Below, one piece after another: positions 25,552 through 39,200 of a DNA stretch of 40,909 nt. The stretch is from Tritrichomonas foetus (lineage: Eukaryota; Parabasalia; Tritrichomonadida; Tritrichomonadidae). The position numbers and the translations under genes were made by a program. Each line of letters starts with the position of its first letter. Within the stretch, counting starts at the first letter, position 1. The DNA is taken from positions 1 through 40,909 of the forward strand of contig MLAK01000986.1 in assembly GCA_001839685.1 (NCBI GenBank), in the 5' to 3' direction. The notes under the pieces are model-generated. The model made no database searches and was not told the origin of the DNA. It saw nothing but the letters and a program-made list of their open reading frames with translations.

Positions 25552-28013
25552 TCAAAATTCATCACTTTTGTTGCATTTGCTGGTAGGTGATATAACTAAT
25601 TTTTCAAAAAAAGAATGAGATGTTGCATTTAAAGCATACTTTTTCCTTTGCTTTGGCTTTTTTCTTGGAGTAGCATCATATTGCTTTGGCTTTGATTCTA
25701 TCAATACACTGTTTTCTTCATCTAATGGAGTATTTGGCCATAGATTTTTTTCTGAAAAACTTGATGCTCTTAATGATCTCCTTTTCTTCTCAGTTTCAAC
25801 TTTATTTAAACTATTTAAAGATCCTGTTGAAAGAGAAGGGAAAGAACTTAAATCATCATCAGGATCTGTAAATGAATAATTTGGATTATTTTCACTAAAG
25901 AATGATGAAGACATTTTCCTACTTAGGTTTAAAGAAGAAACAGTAATATCTTCAAGAATATCTTGTTCATTATCATCTTTCCATTGATATCTTTCTTCAA
26001 AATATGAAGTATCTTCATCATTGTCAAGTTGTGGTACAAAAGGTGGTATAAGTTTATCGAGATTATGCCAATCAATATCATTTTTTGCAAACCAAGGGTG
26101 CTGTTTGATTTCTTCAATGGATTTATATCCAAGTCTTTTTGATGGATCTTGTTGTAATAATCTCGAAACAAAATCTATAGCTTCTTCACTAATATTGTCA
26201 TTATGAAAACTTTGTAATGGTTCATAAATTCCATTTAAAGCTCTGGCAAATGTTTCGGTTGGTGTATCTTGATGAAATGGTGGAACCCCAACTAGGAATT
26301 CATACACAATGCATCCTAAAGACCAATAATCAGCAGTAAAACTGTGTTTCTGTTGTAGTATTATTTCTGGTGATATATAATCAGGAGTTCCAACAATTGA
26401 TCCAAATGATTCAGTTGAATCATTTGAATCATTTGTTTCGGTAATTGATCTTTCATATGATCCAAAAACACTTAATCCAAAATCAGTTAATTTTAATCTA
26501 CCATTTGAACATACCAGAATATTATCAGGCTTTAAATCTCTGTGAATCACACTATTGAATCTGAGGAATTCAAGAGCGGCAACTATTTGTGATGTATAAA
26601 TAGCAGCTGCATTTTCGTTCAACCTACCAACTCCTCTTAGTACTGAAAATAAATCACCGCCAGGACAGTACTCCATGACAAGATAAAGATTATTCTTCCC
26701 AATTATTGAAAAAACTATGAGTTAGAAATCTAAAACAAATAGAAAAAACAATTCATAATGAGATGAATCATATGATACAAATCTTATTATAATAATTAGT
26801 TTTCTCAAAAAAAATACATACAGAATGTGATCATATATTCACTTGTTACTTTGGATAAAATATTTTTCTCTACTAAAACACGTTGTACATCATTCATTTG
26901 TTTTAAGCTGGTTCTTGGAATTGCTTTTGTTGCGGATAAATCACCTGTTTGACTTTTTCTAGTCAAGTAAACTCTAGAAAAAGCACCACTAGATATCTTT
27001 TTGATAAAATCAAATTCATCAATTGTAACATCAGTAGGAACATAATCCTCAACTAGTTGATTATTGGTTGTTAATTTTACTACATCAAGTGCATCTTCTA
27101 ATTCTTTGGTTAAGGAACATTTTTCCATAATCAGTGTAATAGCTTTATCAAAATTGCGTTTTTGTTTTTTCAAATTTGGAATAATCTTTAACATATTTAG
27201 TAATTCAACCATTTGAGTGAGCTCATATTTGGCAGATGAATCACATTCAATAGCTTTATCTAATATGACAATAACATGTAGTATTGGAATAATGTTTGTT
27301 ATTGAAAAATCTTCTTCATATGGCCATTCAACTCTTAATATTGTTTGCTGGGCTAGGACTTGAAGTTTTCTCATTCTATCTTCAACTGTTCGAATTGTTT
27401 TTGATGATAGATATGCTTTCGCACATGATTTGGAATGAGTTTCAATTGTATCTAAAGAGACTTCTCGATCACAAATTCTACAAATAATAGTTGCCAAAGA
27501 ATTGAATGAGTCTGACAAATTTGTTAATTTAGAACTTGAAATATTTTTTAGACATTCATCATTTAAAGTTTCTTTAAAAACTCTTTCTTTATTGTTGAGA
27601 GTTGATGATGCCATCATTTTCAAATTGAAATTTTGTTCTTGATCATACATTGAATTTGGGAAATAATTCTCCGTTGTGTATCGAATGAGAGATGTAATTT
27701 TATTGATTGATAAAAGAGATGCTAGAATTGTATATCCAATACGCTCATTGTCTTCTGGAATACTTGAGTTGGTTGTTAAAAAATGGTTAATTTCATCAAA
27801 AATTACAGAGCTTTTTTGAAAGAGTGAATCATAACCTACAGATAATATGCATTTTAACGATCTTTTATAGAGTTCGTTTAAGTCATTATTTGAAGATTCA
27901 AAAATATGTGTAAGAATTGTCCTTTGTGATTTTAAACATTGATAAATCATTTTATAAAGGGCATTTATTTCTGATTGACTACAAGGTAACATCAAAGAGT
28001 TCATACCAGTCAT
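25552..28013 (-). CDS. AGC kinase of the IRE/Rim15/MAST (Greatwall) group, two exons
   Basis: Exon 1 is 28013-26822 and exon 2 is 26714-25552 on the minus strand; joined they give 784 residues. The splice restores the frame exactly where a kinase hinge is expected: TFFFSIIGKNNLYLVMEY. Residues 178-197 form a C2HC zinc finger (Cys178, Cys181, His193, Cys197), which in this family is typical of plant IRE and yeast Rim15-like kinases. A helical region follows. The kinase domain (about 335-620) has SSGAFSRVYL, Lys363, HRDLKPDN (455-462), DFG (475-477) and GTPDYISPE (to 514), with a short insert before GTPDY. All catalytic residues are present. Relatives phosphorylate endosulfine-type inhibitors of PP2A in cell-cycle and starvation control; that role here is inference. 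The C-terminal 160 residues are acidic then basic. No clear initiator precedes the ATG. Confidence 0.92.
26715..26821 (-). other. 107-nt spliceosomal intron, phase 1
   Basis: On the minus strand the intron begins GTATGT and ends TCTAACTCATAG. This is close to the T. vaginalis pattern of GTAYGT and ACTAACACACAG, in which the branch site abuts the acceptor. Removal joins codon TT-TTT correctly and gives uninterrupted kinase sequence, whereas reading through gives stops. It is the only intron I could identify in the window. Confidence 0.9.
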
Positions 28014-28821
28014 TGTATTAGAAATAATTCAACAAAATAATTGAGAATGATGTCTTCCATGACGATAAATAAAATATTTGAATGATTTTGATGGATTCTC
28101 ACAAAAGTTCTTAAGTTAGGAAAAATTTCAGAAGTTCGGAAAAAACAATATTTGACATTTATATCGCAAATTTTCAGAATTTTTTTGCAATGTTAATCAG
28201 AAATTATATTAGATACACATAATTAGTATAAAGAGATTAAATTTTAGGAAAATAAAAAACTGTATGAGATTTCGAAAGATTACTTTGTGATTTTGCATCT
28301 GTTTCAAAAGCATAACTTCACATTAATATTTATTTCATGATAAATATATCATTTTCTGTCTATCATAAAAAAATGAAATTTACATGATTTCACAATTCTC
28401 TTTTCAAATGTGAATGACCTGAACAAAAAATAGATATTCACATAAGAAGTTCCTAAAAAACAATTTATCTTGTAGAATTCTTATGTTTTATTCTGATTGG
28501 AAATTATTGAATTGCCAGATTCACCAAGATAAAAGTATTTTTCTTTCCATTTCAATAATTGACAGTGGAATATTGAAAGACAATGATCTTCTCCAACTTC
28601 AAAGAAAAAATCGTTGAAGTGAAAACCAGCAGTTTGATCAAAAAGATGTAAGAAATTTAATCTTACCAAAAATGTATAAAATTATATATTTCCATTGGTA
28701 GACTGTTACAGTGTAAGCTCTCTATGCCAATAAGAACCTCATCAAACTATCATCCAAATAAAAGCTCAAATATTCTAATTTCATCTGGCCAGATACACAA
28801 AGAAAAAGTTTACATAAATTG
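28014..28821. other. Divergent intergenic region, no gene seen
   Basis: About 800 bp between the AGC kinase start (minus) and the RING gene start (plus), so it holds both promoters. A minus-strand frame at 28481-28669 lacks an ATG start and has no recognised motif. No repeat was seen. Confidence 0.5.
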
Positions 28822-29640
28822 ATGGGAAATTCTCAGAGCACACTCACAAGTCCAGATACTCGATTATCGACACCAGTTCGGTCCAATCATTCCTACTTTG
28901 GTCAAACAACAGATATCGATCCTGTGAATGAAAGCCAGCTCGAGGCAACCATCCACGAACTCAGAATGGAAAGATATCTCAAAAATTCGACACAACGTAG
29001 TCAGCCAAACGACAACAATTACCCAAACTTCAACAGTAATGACGGCCAATTCGATAATACACCACAGCAAGAAGCCCCACGCCCTGTTCAGCTCAAAACG
29101 GTTATATCTTTCTCTAATTTCGCCATCAGACTCGTTGGCCACTCATACGTTTTCACTTTTGAGATGAAATCGGAAGCACCAGGAAGACTCGTTTTGTCAT
29201 CAAACGGTGTCATTAATTCTCTGAATTTTGATATTTGCGATAAATCTGTAATTTCTCTACCGTTGCCATTTTTGGCAGATTTTACAATAACTGCGAATCC
29301 AAATCTTGAAAAAGCTCGTACGAAAATCGATAGTGGGTTCCAATTTGTTTCAAGTCATATTTTGTCATTTAAGGCATCAGTTTTTGATGACTTTCAGATT
29401 GAATATACTGACATGTTACTTGAAACAGTTGATGATCAGAAATTTGAAATCAAAGTTAATTCACCGGTTTCAATCATTACAGAAACACTCCCCCAGTCTC
29501 TCTGCATGATCTGTCTCAAAAAGGATGCTGATACAGCCATTGCTGAGTGCGGTCACAAAGTAATTTGTGATGATTGTTTATGTGGGAAAGCAGTAAGAAT
29601 TCATCATTGCCCAATTTGCAACAAGCTTACAAGTTTTTGA
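28822..29640 (+). CDS. RING-finger protein, probable N-myristoylated E3 ligase (MGRN1-like layout)
   Basis: The protein has 272 residues from ATG 28822; the base triplet before it (TTG) is not a start. The N-terminus MGNSQSTLTS fits an N-myristoylation signal (Gly2, Ser6). Residues about 15-90 are polar and Gln/Asn-rich. Residues 92-215 are predicted beta-rich (KTVISFSNFAIRLVGHSYVFTFEM and onwards). The C-terminus is a C3HC4 RING: Cys228, Cys231, Cys243, His245, Cys249, Cys252, Cys263, Cys266, ending CPICNKLTSF. A lipid-tagged N-terminus, central beta domain and RING resemble mahogunin (MGRN1)/RNF157 and plant LOG2. RINGs of this type recruit an E2 to ubiquitinate membrane-associated targets. 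The MGRN1 relationship is by layout, not by demonstrated homology of the central domain. It lies just upstream of the HECT ligase. Confidence 0.85.
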   Translation: MGNSQSTLTSPDTRLSTPVRSNHSYFGQTTDIDPVNESQLEATIHELRMERYLKNSTQRSQPNDNNYPNFNSNDGQFDNTPQQEAPRPVQLKTVISFSNFAIRLVGHSYVFTFEMKSEAPGRLVLSSNGVINSLNFDICDKSVISLPLPFLADFTITANPNLEKARTKIDSGFQFVSSHILSFKASVFDDFQIEYTDMLLETVDDQKFEIKVNSPVSIITETLPQSLCMICLKKDADTAIAECGHKVICDDCLCGKAVRIHHCPICNKLTSF

Positions 29641-30215
29641 GCATAAAAAATGTGGAATAATAGAAAAATATAAATAAATGTAAATGATTGAGTGTTTATG
29701 ATTATTAATATGAATTAATTCATTCAGAACATGTTTTTGAAAATTTTAACTTTTGATGATCAGCTCTTCAATTTATAAAACACCTCTTTCAAGATCAATC
29801 AGAAGTTTCATGAACAACATATTTTAATCATTGAAAGTGAGAGAAGGCAGTTAATAATGTACATTATATTATACGAAAAATAATCTTTATTTTCAAGTAG
29901 ATTTCTGTCTATCTCTAATCTATATTTTACGAATTATACGCATATACATTTAGTACATTAGTATTCTTTTGTTTCAATTAAAAAAGTGCAATTTCAAGAA
30001 CATTCACTGCGATTTTTTTCATCGTTATCATATAAGGTCAAAAGAAAAGTCAAATTAACGAAAAATGTTCACAGTCTTAATTACCTGATTTAAGCACGTT
30101 AGGCTTACATCTTTTCTGAAGAGTGTCAAGAAAAAGTGATTTATTTGAGAGGAATTGACTTAATTTAATTTTTCTTTGCAAACGTGGTCATTCGGATTGA
30201 ATTAATGACCATATA
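29641..30215. other. Intergenic stretch before the HECT gene
   Basis: About 575 bp between two same-strand genes. TCATTC at 30188-30193, 22-28 bases before the ATG at 30216, is a weak initiator candidate. No gene or repeat was recognised. Confidence 0.45.
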
Positions 30216-33200
30216 ATGAGTGAAAAAGTTTATATTTTCTTTTATAGATACTCCGAAGATAATCTTTACCAAACCAAAAGTATGGGACACGAACAATCAC
30301 GAACAAATCCAATTCGAGGTAATTATGATTTTTCATCGGAAAATTCAAACGGCTTTTTCGAAGTTGGATTTGATGAAGATATTTCTGCATCTTCTTTTGT
30401 TTCTCATTTGTTTTCAAACCAACCTCCAATAACACCATTGAAACTTCCTCCAGAATCGATAATAATCAATTCAATTTTAAATCCATCACTTTTTACTGGA
30501 AATTCAAATTTATTAGAGATTTGGAAGACAATTTTCATTCCGTTATTTATTGGTGGGCTAGATACTAAGCCTCATATGCAGCAACTTTTGGCATCGTTTA
30601 TCAATTTTTTAAATGATATTTCCAATTCAATGTTTATAAACGAAAAAAACAATAGAACCATGAGAAACGAACATAAAAATGAAAAGATGAAGAATGTTAT
30701 TTCTTTACACAATCCAAAAATAAAAAAACATTCTTTTCAAGTTGACGAAAAAACAATGAACAGAATGAGAGCAGATTTCAACGAAACTATCAAATTTGTT
30801 TCTTCATTTTTAGAACAACGATATAAGAAACCATTTTGTCCATTATTATCATATAAACCAGTTTCACAATTAATTTGTAAATCATTAAAAGAAGTTTCAT
30901 GCGATTATTTTGCTTACACAACAGTAAAATGGGGTCTTGCTGCAGCAGATATGTCTCCCATCATTGAAGGTTTTATAGAACTCACAAAGTGCGCCTTAAA
31001 TAATGAAGTTTCATCAAAAAGACTTTCATTTCATCTTTTATCGGCAAGTTTATCGTCTTTGCCGTTAAGCAACAGCGTTTTTATTCCATCTCAACAAACT
31101 TTACAAGGTTGGGAAACATTAACAAATGTTGAGCTTCCAATAAATCCAACTGGTAATTTAATTTGTTCAGACGAAGGCTCAGTTTTTGTCATCAATCGTG
31201 GATTTTCGATTGCTTCAATTGACATTCATTCCAAAAAAGGCAAAACAAAGAGTTTTACAATTCCAATCAATTATAAACGCGATATGCGTGAAAGTGTTTT
31301 TTTAACGAGTGCTTGTGGTTATTTTTTGATTTATTTGGCTGGAAATATTAATTTTATGACGATTAAAACTAAGAAATTTGTAACAGGAAATATTTCTTAT
31401 GTTGCTGATGGAGTTTTCGGAACACCCAAGATAAAGCCTCCATTCGCAAGCGATACTCATTATTTATATTGTGTTGATTCAACCAAAAGGATTGCTGTTT
31501 TTTCTTTTGAAAAAGCTCCGAAAGTGATTTTTCATCATTTTATTGAATTTTCACTTGGTTTTCAACAATTGTTAGTTCCTTATGATCGATCATTAGTCTA
31601 TAAAGAATGGTTGAATGAAGCATTGATTTTTACAAATGGAATTGTTTTTACCTTCATTATTTTACGAAGAGCTGAATCATCATATTTTTCTTATTTCATG
31701 AGGCATTTTTCTTTAATTGATGGACGACATATTTGTGATTCTACATTTGTTTTGAAATGGCCAATTATTTCATTGACTGTTGATCCATGGAATAGTTGTG
31801 TATGGGCTGTTTCTCCAAATACTAATGAAATGAATATTGTGAAGCTGAGTTTATATATTCCTTATCCACCAGCATTTTTAGAGACACATCATATTCCAAT
31901 TCCAAAATATACCACTATTGTTCAATCATTAAATGAAAGTGAAACTTTTGAAACAGCATCTAATGCAATTTCTCAATTTCTGAATTATTATTCAATTCAC
32001 TTTTCAACAAGTTCATTTCATGGGATTTTATATAATTTACACTATAATCATAATATTTCACATACTTTTGCACCTTGCACAAATGAAACCGTGAATTCTT
32101 TGATTAGCGCAGTTCATTTTTTAAAAGATGTTATTTTATCATCAAAACGAACGAAAATTTGGAAAACTAATAACTTAAAAATAGCTTTAGTGACTATTTT
32201 AAGGTTATTAGAATATAATTTGCAGAATTTTGAAACAAGGGTTGACAATGATAATATTATTCAATTATCAAATTCAGAAGAGATTGTGAATGTTTTATTT
32301 TATTTGTTAAATTCAAGCAATTTTTCCTATATTCATAGATTGATTTCATTTATCTTCATTAAGGGCATTGATCAATTATTTTCCAAAAATAAAGAAAAGT
32401 TAAATGATGTTTTTAACTTATTATTAAAAAGAAATTCCAAAGATTTCATTCATTTTATTTTAGTGGAGCTCAAGGATAATCAAATATTTCCTTACTGCTT
32501 TTCATCAGAACATGTAAAAACCATTTTTGAGCCAATTTTGAAAGAAATGTTACAACAAAACCAAATTTCTAATGAAAAAAATGTTGATTTGATTTCTACA
32601 TTTCAAAGAGAATTATTTTTTGAAATGCATTCAATTTTTACTACGAATTCTTTGAATTTCGATAAATATCAACTTGGTTTGATCCAAGTTTTTTTATCTT
32701 ATTCAGAATTAATCATTAATCATATGATAGATTTTATCAAAAATTTCAGAGATTTTGTCGATAATCAATTCACCGCGTTATTTCATCGATTTTTGCTTCT
32801 TTTTCAACCATTCACTAAATTTACTCGAATTTCAGCATCAATTGCAAAAATGACAATGCCACTATTTAATTCTTTATCATCTAAAATTAGTTTTAATAAA
32901 TCAAAATCTATTATTAAATCTGATCAATCAGGATTTAATTTATTACATCAAATATTTTTCCAAGTGTTTTCAATTTTCATTGATTCAATTATTTCATTAT
33001 TGAATGGAGGATGTGAACTTGGTGATCCAACAAAATATTCTTGGTTGATTAAAGCTACAATTACTGCAAAGATCACAATTAAAGATGTTGATGATATTTC
33101 AACATCAATTTTTGATAATATATATTATTACAAGAAAGAAAGTGAATCTAATAGTAAAACTAAAAAATTACTCAAAAAAGGTTTCAGCTTTACCTTGGTT

Positions 33201-36200
33201 CCTCAGCTTGATTTCTCAGATGAATTTGAGAACAACATTCCCAACCCCAATAATAACAATAATAATCAAAATAGTATAAATCAAAATAAGAATAGTGCAT
33301 TTAATTTTTCATATAACAATAATAATATTAATGACATCAATAAAAATATCATTGCTAATGAAAATACTCATGAGAAACATTTAACAGATGAAAATGATAA
33401 TAAAAACCAGAGTTTATTCAGAGAAATGATTTTGTTTAAAGAAAATGAGGAAATTACTAATTTATTTAATTTCCTTTATTCATCTGTTCCTAATAGACTC
33501 AGTAATCGTTTGTCTGATGATTTAAGACATATTGAGCGTGTCGTTTTCGCAGTTTTTATGAAACAACTTGGGTTCTCTAAAGAAATATTCCGCATTTCTG
33601 TCAATTTATTATTAAATGAGACACCCGTTTTAACCAATTATGTTAGACTTGCCATGGAAATGCTTTATAAAATTCGTACAATATTATATATATCAAGACA
33701 AGCAACTTTACAATTTATATCACGAAATAGTAAAAGCAATTTCCAAGCTAAAAAGCCCGATTCAATTCGAGAGGATTTTGAAGCATATAAAAATGAAGTT
33801 CTTAGAAAATGTATCTTTTTATTGCATATTCAGCCATGCTTAAGATTCCAAAACACTTCTTATGAAACGGCTTTTTCTGACTATTTAAAACGCCTAGAAA
33901 ATTTCATTGTTTCCGAAATTTCACTTGAACAATATTTCAATTTAATTAATGCATCTGAAGAAGCTAGAATTAATTCTTCTTTAGGCCTTCAGATGATAAA
34001 TACTATTTTAACTGGTAATTGTTATGATTTTTGTAAATATTATTTAATTGAGAAATTGGCATCAGATCAAAACTTATTCAGTTTTTTGGCTATTTTGAAA
34101 GACGATTCTTTTTCGGAATCCTGTTTGCACTTGTTATTAAATATGCTTAAAATCATGTTAAATTTAATTCAAGAAAATGATTCATCATTGAATACTGTGA
34201 CTGTACTTTATTTAAATCTAATTTTACTCGTTCAGAACTTGTGTGAAAATCGAATTTTTCACCCAATTTCACATTTAGTCTCTTTAGTCATTAAAAAGAA
34301 AAATGATTTGCAAAATGATATCTTTCAATCATATATGGCACTAATAAGTAGCTTTCTTTATATTATTTGGACAAAGGATAAAATTTTCGGATCAGATGAA
34401 CGATTTTTTAGAATATTTAGTCGAATAATTCCTGAAAATGAGCCCATCTTAACAAATATTCATATTTCTCGAATTTATTTCAGAATTACTGATTTTCCAA
34501 TCAAATATTCTCTAAATTCTTTAATAAATCTGTTAATTACTTCAAAGCCAATTTATTCTCAATCCATTTGCTCTTTAATTGGTGATTTTGTGAATCGAAA
34601 TCCAAGTGATATCACAAATTATTTTTGGATTTTATCAGAAATTGCCAAAATTTGTTGTGGCACAAGTTCAGAATACCATAAAAATTTACCATGTTTTGCC
34701 GAAACCAATTTATATAAACATAAAATTGCAAAAACACCTGGTATTCTACTTGCTGTGTGTTCCGATTTGATACAACTATGCAGAAGCTTTTTGGTATCAA
34801 AAAATGATACTTTTTTTAAAATTCTTGAACATATTTTAACACGAAGTTTCACCTCTGGAGTTAAAAAGAATGAAATGAGTCTATTTGATAGCCCTATCTT
34901 ATTATTTGCGGTTTTTGCGATTTTATCAAATGTTATTGATGTAATTCGAGTTAATTCTTTTGTGAAGTTAAATGATTTATCACAAACTTATTTCATTAGT
35001 GAAATGGAAGATAATAGTTTTAATTCACCTCTTAAAAATGAGAGTAAAAATGATATAAATCATTCTAAAGTTGGCAATACAACTGGTTATAATTATAATA
35101 ATAGTCTTAATATTGTTAACAATTCAATTGCAAATTCAAATAATTCCCGCAATCATTTTAAAGGTTGGCAAATACCAATCAATAATTTATCGGAAAAGAA
35201 AACTTTGTCACTTGATCAAGTTTTTCCAATTCCTGCAATTCCATTCACTTATTCAATGTTTCCATTTACTGATTCACTGTTTCCACTTTTTCTCGCACAA
35301 TTTGATGATCAGCCATCATCAATTTGTGAAGAAGCTCTAAGCTTTTACGTTCTTTCATCTTTGAAAGAATATTGTAATGATATAAATTTTTTGAATCTCT
35401 TCTTAAGACAACTCCCAAAAGTTAATGTTTCTCAAATTGTTTTTGGTAACTCTAAAATTAATTTTCTTGCATTATTAAGAGCACATTTGACAATTGATTC
35501 TGATGGGTTCCTCCCAAACATTCAAACACCCCCTCGCTGTTATTTCTTTTATTCATCACCTTCAAATAACCCTCAAACGAATCAATTTGCTTTAGAGAAA
35601 AGTGTCATTCGTACAGTGAAAGGTGTTTCTGTTTTTGTTTCGAACTTATTAAAAGTTGATCAACCAACAAGTGTAACTTTACAATTTTCCAATAATTCTA
35701 GATTTGATTGTGGAATGCAAACATTTTCTTCAAATCCTAATGGAAGTCAAGCTTTATTATTGCTTGCTCATAATTATCCAAATGAGGTTTTTGTGATAAG
35801 TGAACAAGTTAAAATTTTATCAAAGGTTCCTATATTCATAATTTTGGAATATTCTCCTTCAACACACCAAGGATCAATCATTAATGCACAAACAGGTGAA
35901 AAAATAGCTTCAACTTATTTCTGTCATAATATTGTTTCTTTTGTTTTATATTTATATGGCGAATCTTATGTAAACTATTCATTTAGTGATAATAATCATA
36001 ATAAATCTAAATTATCTCAGCATAGTGTTAGTAATTTCCCGAAACTTCCATCATTGGAAAGATCCCCACTTTTAACTTTAGATGATAAAAAATGGTCAAG
36101 ATTTACTTATTCCCAAGAAGAACTTCCAACTGATAATTCATCGACTAATAATGAACAAGAAATGAATAATGAACCTGTTCACGAAAAGAATATTGCAATT

Positions 36201-39200
36201 AAAGATTTACATAAATCAAAAAAGGCGAAAAACAATATCCGAGTTGAAGATTCAGGTCACCATTTTGTGACCAAACCAGACCAGCATAATAATTTTAATC
36301 ATATAATAATTAGTAATATAAACAAATATTCTATTGTTGATTATCCTTTATCTACCTTGAATAAAATTGAACCAAGTTTGCAAACAATTACTCGATCAAT
36401 GATTGCATTTGAACCTGTAATGACATCGAATGTAAGTTTCGAATATTGTTCATACATTGGAATCAATTTATTAAACAATCGTTATAATCGGTATGCTTTT
36501 AAATCAAATGACAAATATAATCTTATGAATATCATTTTCGATGCCAAAGATGGAATACATGTGAATGATTTCACTGGTGAAGTTTCATTAATCAACACAA
36601 TCAATAGTTCAAAAGATTCTATTGATCTCAAAAATGATATTATTAATAATGAAAAATACAAAACTTTCGATTTTTTACCACCAATTCATTATTTAAATTT
36701 TGGTATTTTGCCTCCACAATTCTTGAATTACTTTTTACTTGGAATTGTGCCTAAATTCCGAGATGAAATGAAAAGTGAAATATTAATGAGGATTTTTGCA
36801 AGCCCTTCAATTAATGTTCCGAAAATTATGGAGAAAATTTGTCCGTCAACAGAGTCATTAATCTATTTTGTTGTTTCTCTACTGGTTTATATTGAACCCA
36901 TCACTATTTCAAACAATAGATCTTCTATTATTGATTTCAATTATAATTCTCTTGATGGCAAATCAAATTTAAAGTCATCAAATTTATCATTTCATAGATC
37001 TGCTTTAAATCATTTAGTTTCATATATGTGCGAATCTGATGTCATGGAAAATTCAATAGAAACTTGGTTCACTATTATTAAAAATGGTTTTGCTTCTGGA
37101 TATTCACATTCAGTATGTCCATCTCATCCGCATGCTGTAGTTATTAATTATCAAGATTTACGTATTAAACCCTCCAACGTCTATCATAAGAATGCCGTTG
37201 CATGGGTTGTTTTACCAAGTTGTTTTAATTCCACAATTCCTATTAATATTACAACCAAAAATATCAAATTCAAGAACGAGGTTTTTGATCAAAATGAAAA
37301 ATCGAATAAAAATGATAAAAATCATAAAAATTCACATTCAAGCACACATGCAAATAATTATACTATTTCACAAAATGACACAGTTCCTTATGATAAAAAA
37401 TTCCTCAATAAACATAATCTTGTTAATAATGTTGTTTGTATTGAAGGTGATGCATTTACAGCTAGTTACGAAAATAACGATGAAGATATTACCGATCAAA
37501 ATTTCTATAAAAATAAGAAAGACATTTTGACTGGTCATTATTTAGCATGTATTCCAATATTTCAAGATGATAATGAATCGCTTTTTGGAACATTTTTGGA
37601 TTTAATTTTATCATTGAAATATTTTGTCATTTTTTATAAACTTAACTCTTCAAAATTGCGATCTGATCAAGTAAAAGAATATAAAAAGAGTATCTATGAA
37701 ATGTTTCTCGATAGTGTTGTTGCGCATTCTCCGTTTTTTGTAAGATATGGAGGTGATTTGCTTCAATTCCTTCAAACAAACATTCCTTTAGAATCAAGCG
37801 ATTTGACAGAAGATTTCATTCAAAGGCTTTCTTTATTATCCATTTATACAGAAGATAACGAATTGGAATTTATTCATCGATTTATCGAAGAACAACAAAA
37901 CGTTTTAGATGAAATTTATATTTTTGGTGGACAAGATTTCATTAATGATATTTTCAATACGAATTCTTCTGAAGAAGAAATAACAATGAGTAATCAATCA
38001 ATACTATCCAATTCATTTACGAACAAAAACAGCCCAAGTACGTCAACCAACAATTTCATTAACAATTCTGACTCCAACTTTACTAATTCTACGAATACCA
38101 GCAATAATAAAGGAATTAGCAATTCTGAAAGTAGTTCAAGTATTAATAATGAAAATAATTCGAAATTGAAACTTTTTGAATCACCTTTTCCAGATGAAGT
38201 TTCATCAAATGATAATAGTTTCTCAAGGATTTCTTCAAACCTAAAAAGATTGTTACTTAAGAGAAAAGATGTTCATTCTTGTCCATTTCATCTTCTTCTA
38301 CATCGTTGGACAAAATATGCACAGCTTTATCCTTCAACTGAACTCAAAATTATTAATGAAACGTGCTGTCGAATTAAGTTTTCTTTTTATGTACCAAAAA
38401 CTTATAAAATTGTCTGGAAAAACTTTCCAGAAGGAATTTTTGCATCTTTCGATCCTGATTGGAATAATATGAAAGATAACAAAAATAATAGCAAAGACAT
38501 AAAAGATAAAATTTTGAAATCTTCTCATAATCCTAAAAATAATTCAACAAATGATTCAATAAATGGTGATCAAACAAATGAACAAAAAAGTAATTCAAAA
38601 GGAGATCAAATTAAAAATGAAATATGCTATAATGAAAGTAATTTACATGAAATTTTCGAATTAAAAAAAGATACTATTTTTACTCATAATTCCAGTTCTG
38701 AGATTTATCTTATTATAAAAGATGATAAAGGAACAATTAATTTCTCTGATTTATTATTTTATGTTCAATCTCTCGATAATTTAATGCTTGATGATTTCGT
38801 TAGATTTTATAGAAGTCAATTTGTTCTTGATGCCAAACTTTTCTTCATTCATTGGGAAACTCGTCATGATCAAAGTTTATTGAATTGTTTCCCTGTTAAA
38901 ATATTTTATCGTTCCCATATTAATCTTGACTTTGATCCAATGAAATTGTTAAGTTCAAGAATTAATTTCCCTTTGCATATTTTATGTTGTCGTTGCTATT
39001 TTATTCTTCTTCTTAATTTTTATTTTACTCATGCCCGTTCAGAATTTAGTAAAGATTTAATTCTTCACCAATTAATATCTTCAGTTATGATGAAGATAAA
39101 AATTGAAAAATTTAGGAAACTAATTTATCATTCTAATGGAACTGAAGGAGATTATATTCGAATTAATCGAAAAGCTGCATTTGAAGTTCGAGATGGTCAA

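Noticed and set aside
26677..26820. Possibility that the AGC kinase is two separate genes or a frameshifted pseudogene
   Set aside because: The gap has correct intron ends and joining restores the kinase hinge in frame.
28481..28669. Minus-strand frame between the AGC kinase and RING genes
   Set aside because: It has no ATG start and no recognisable feature; not enough to call a gene.
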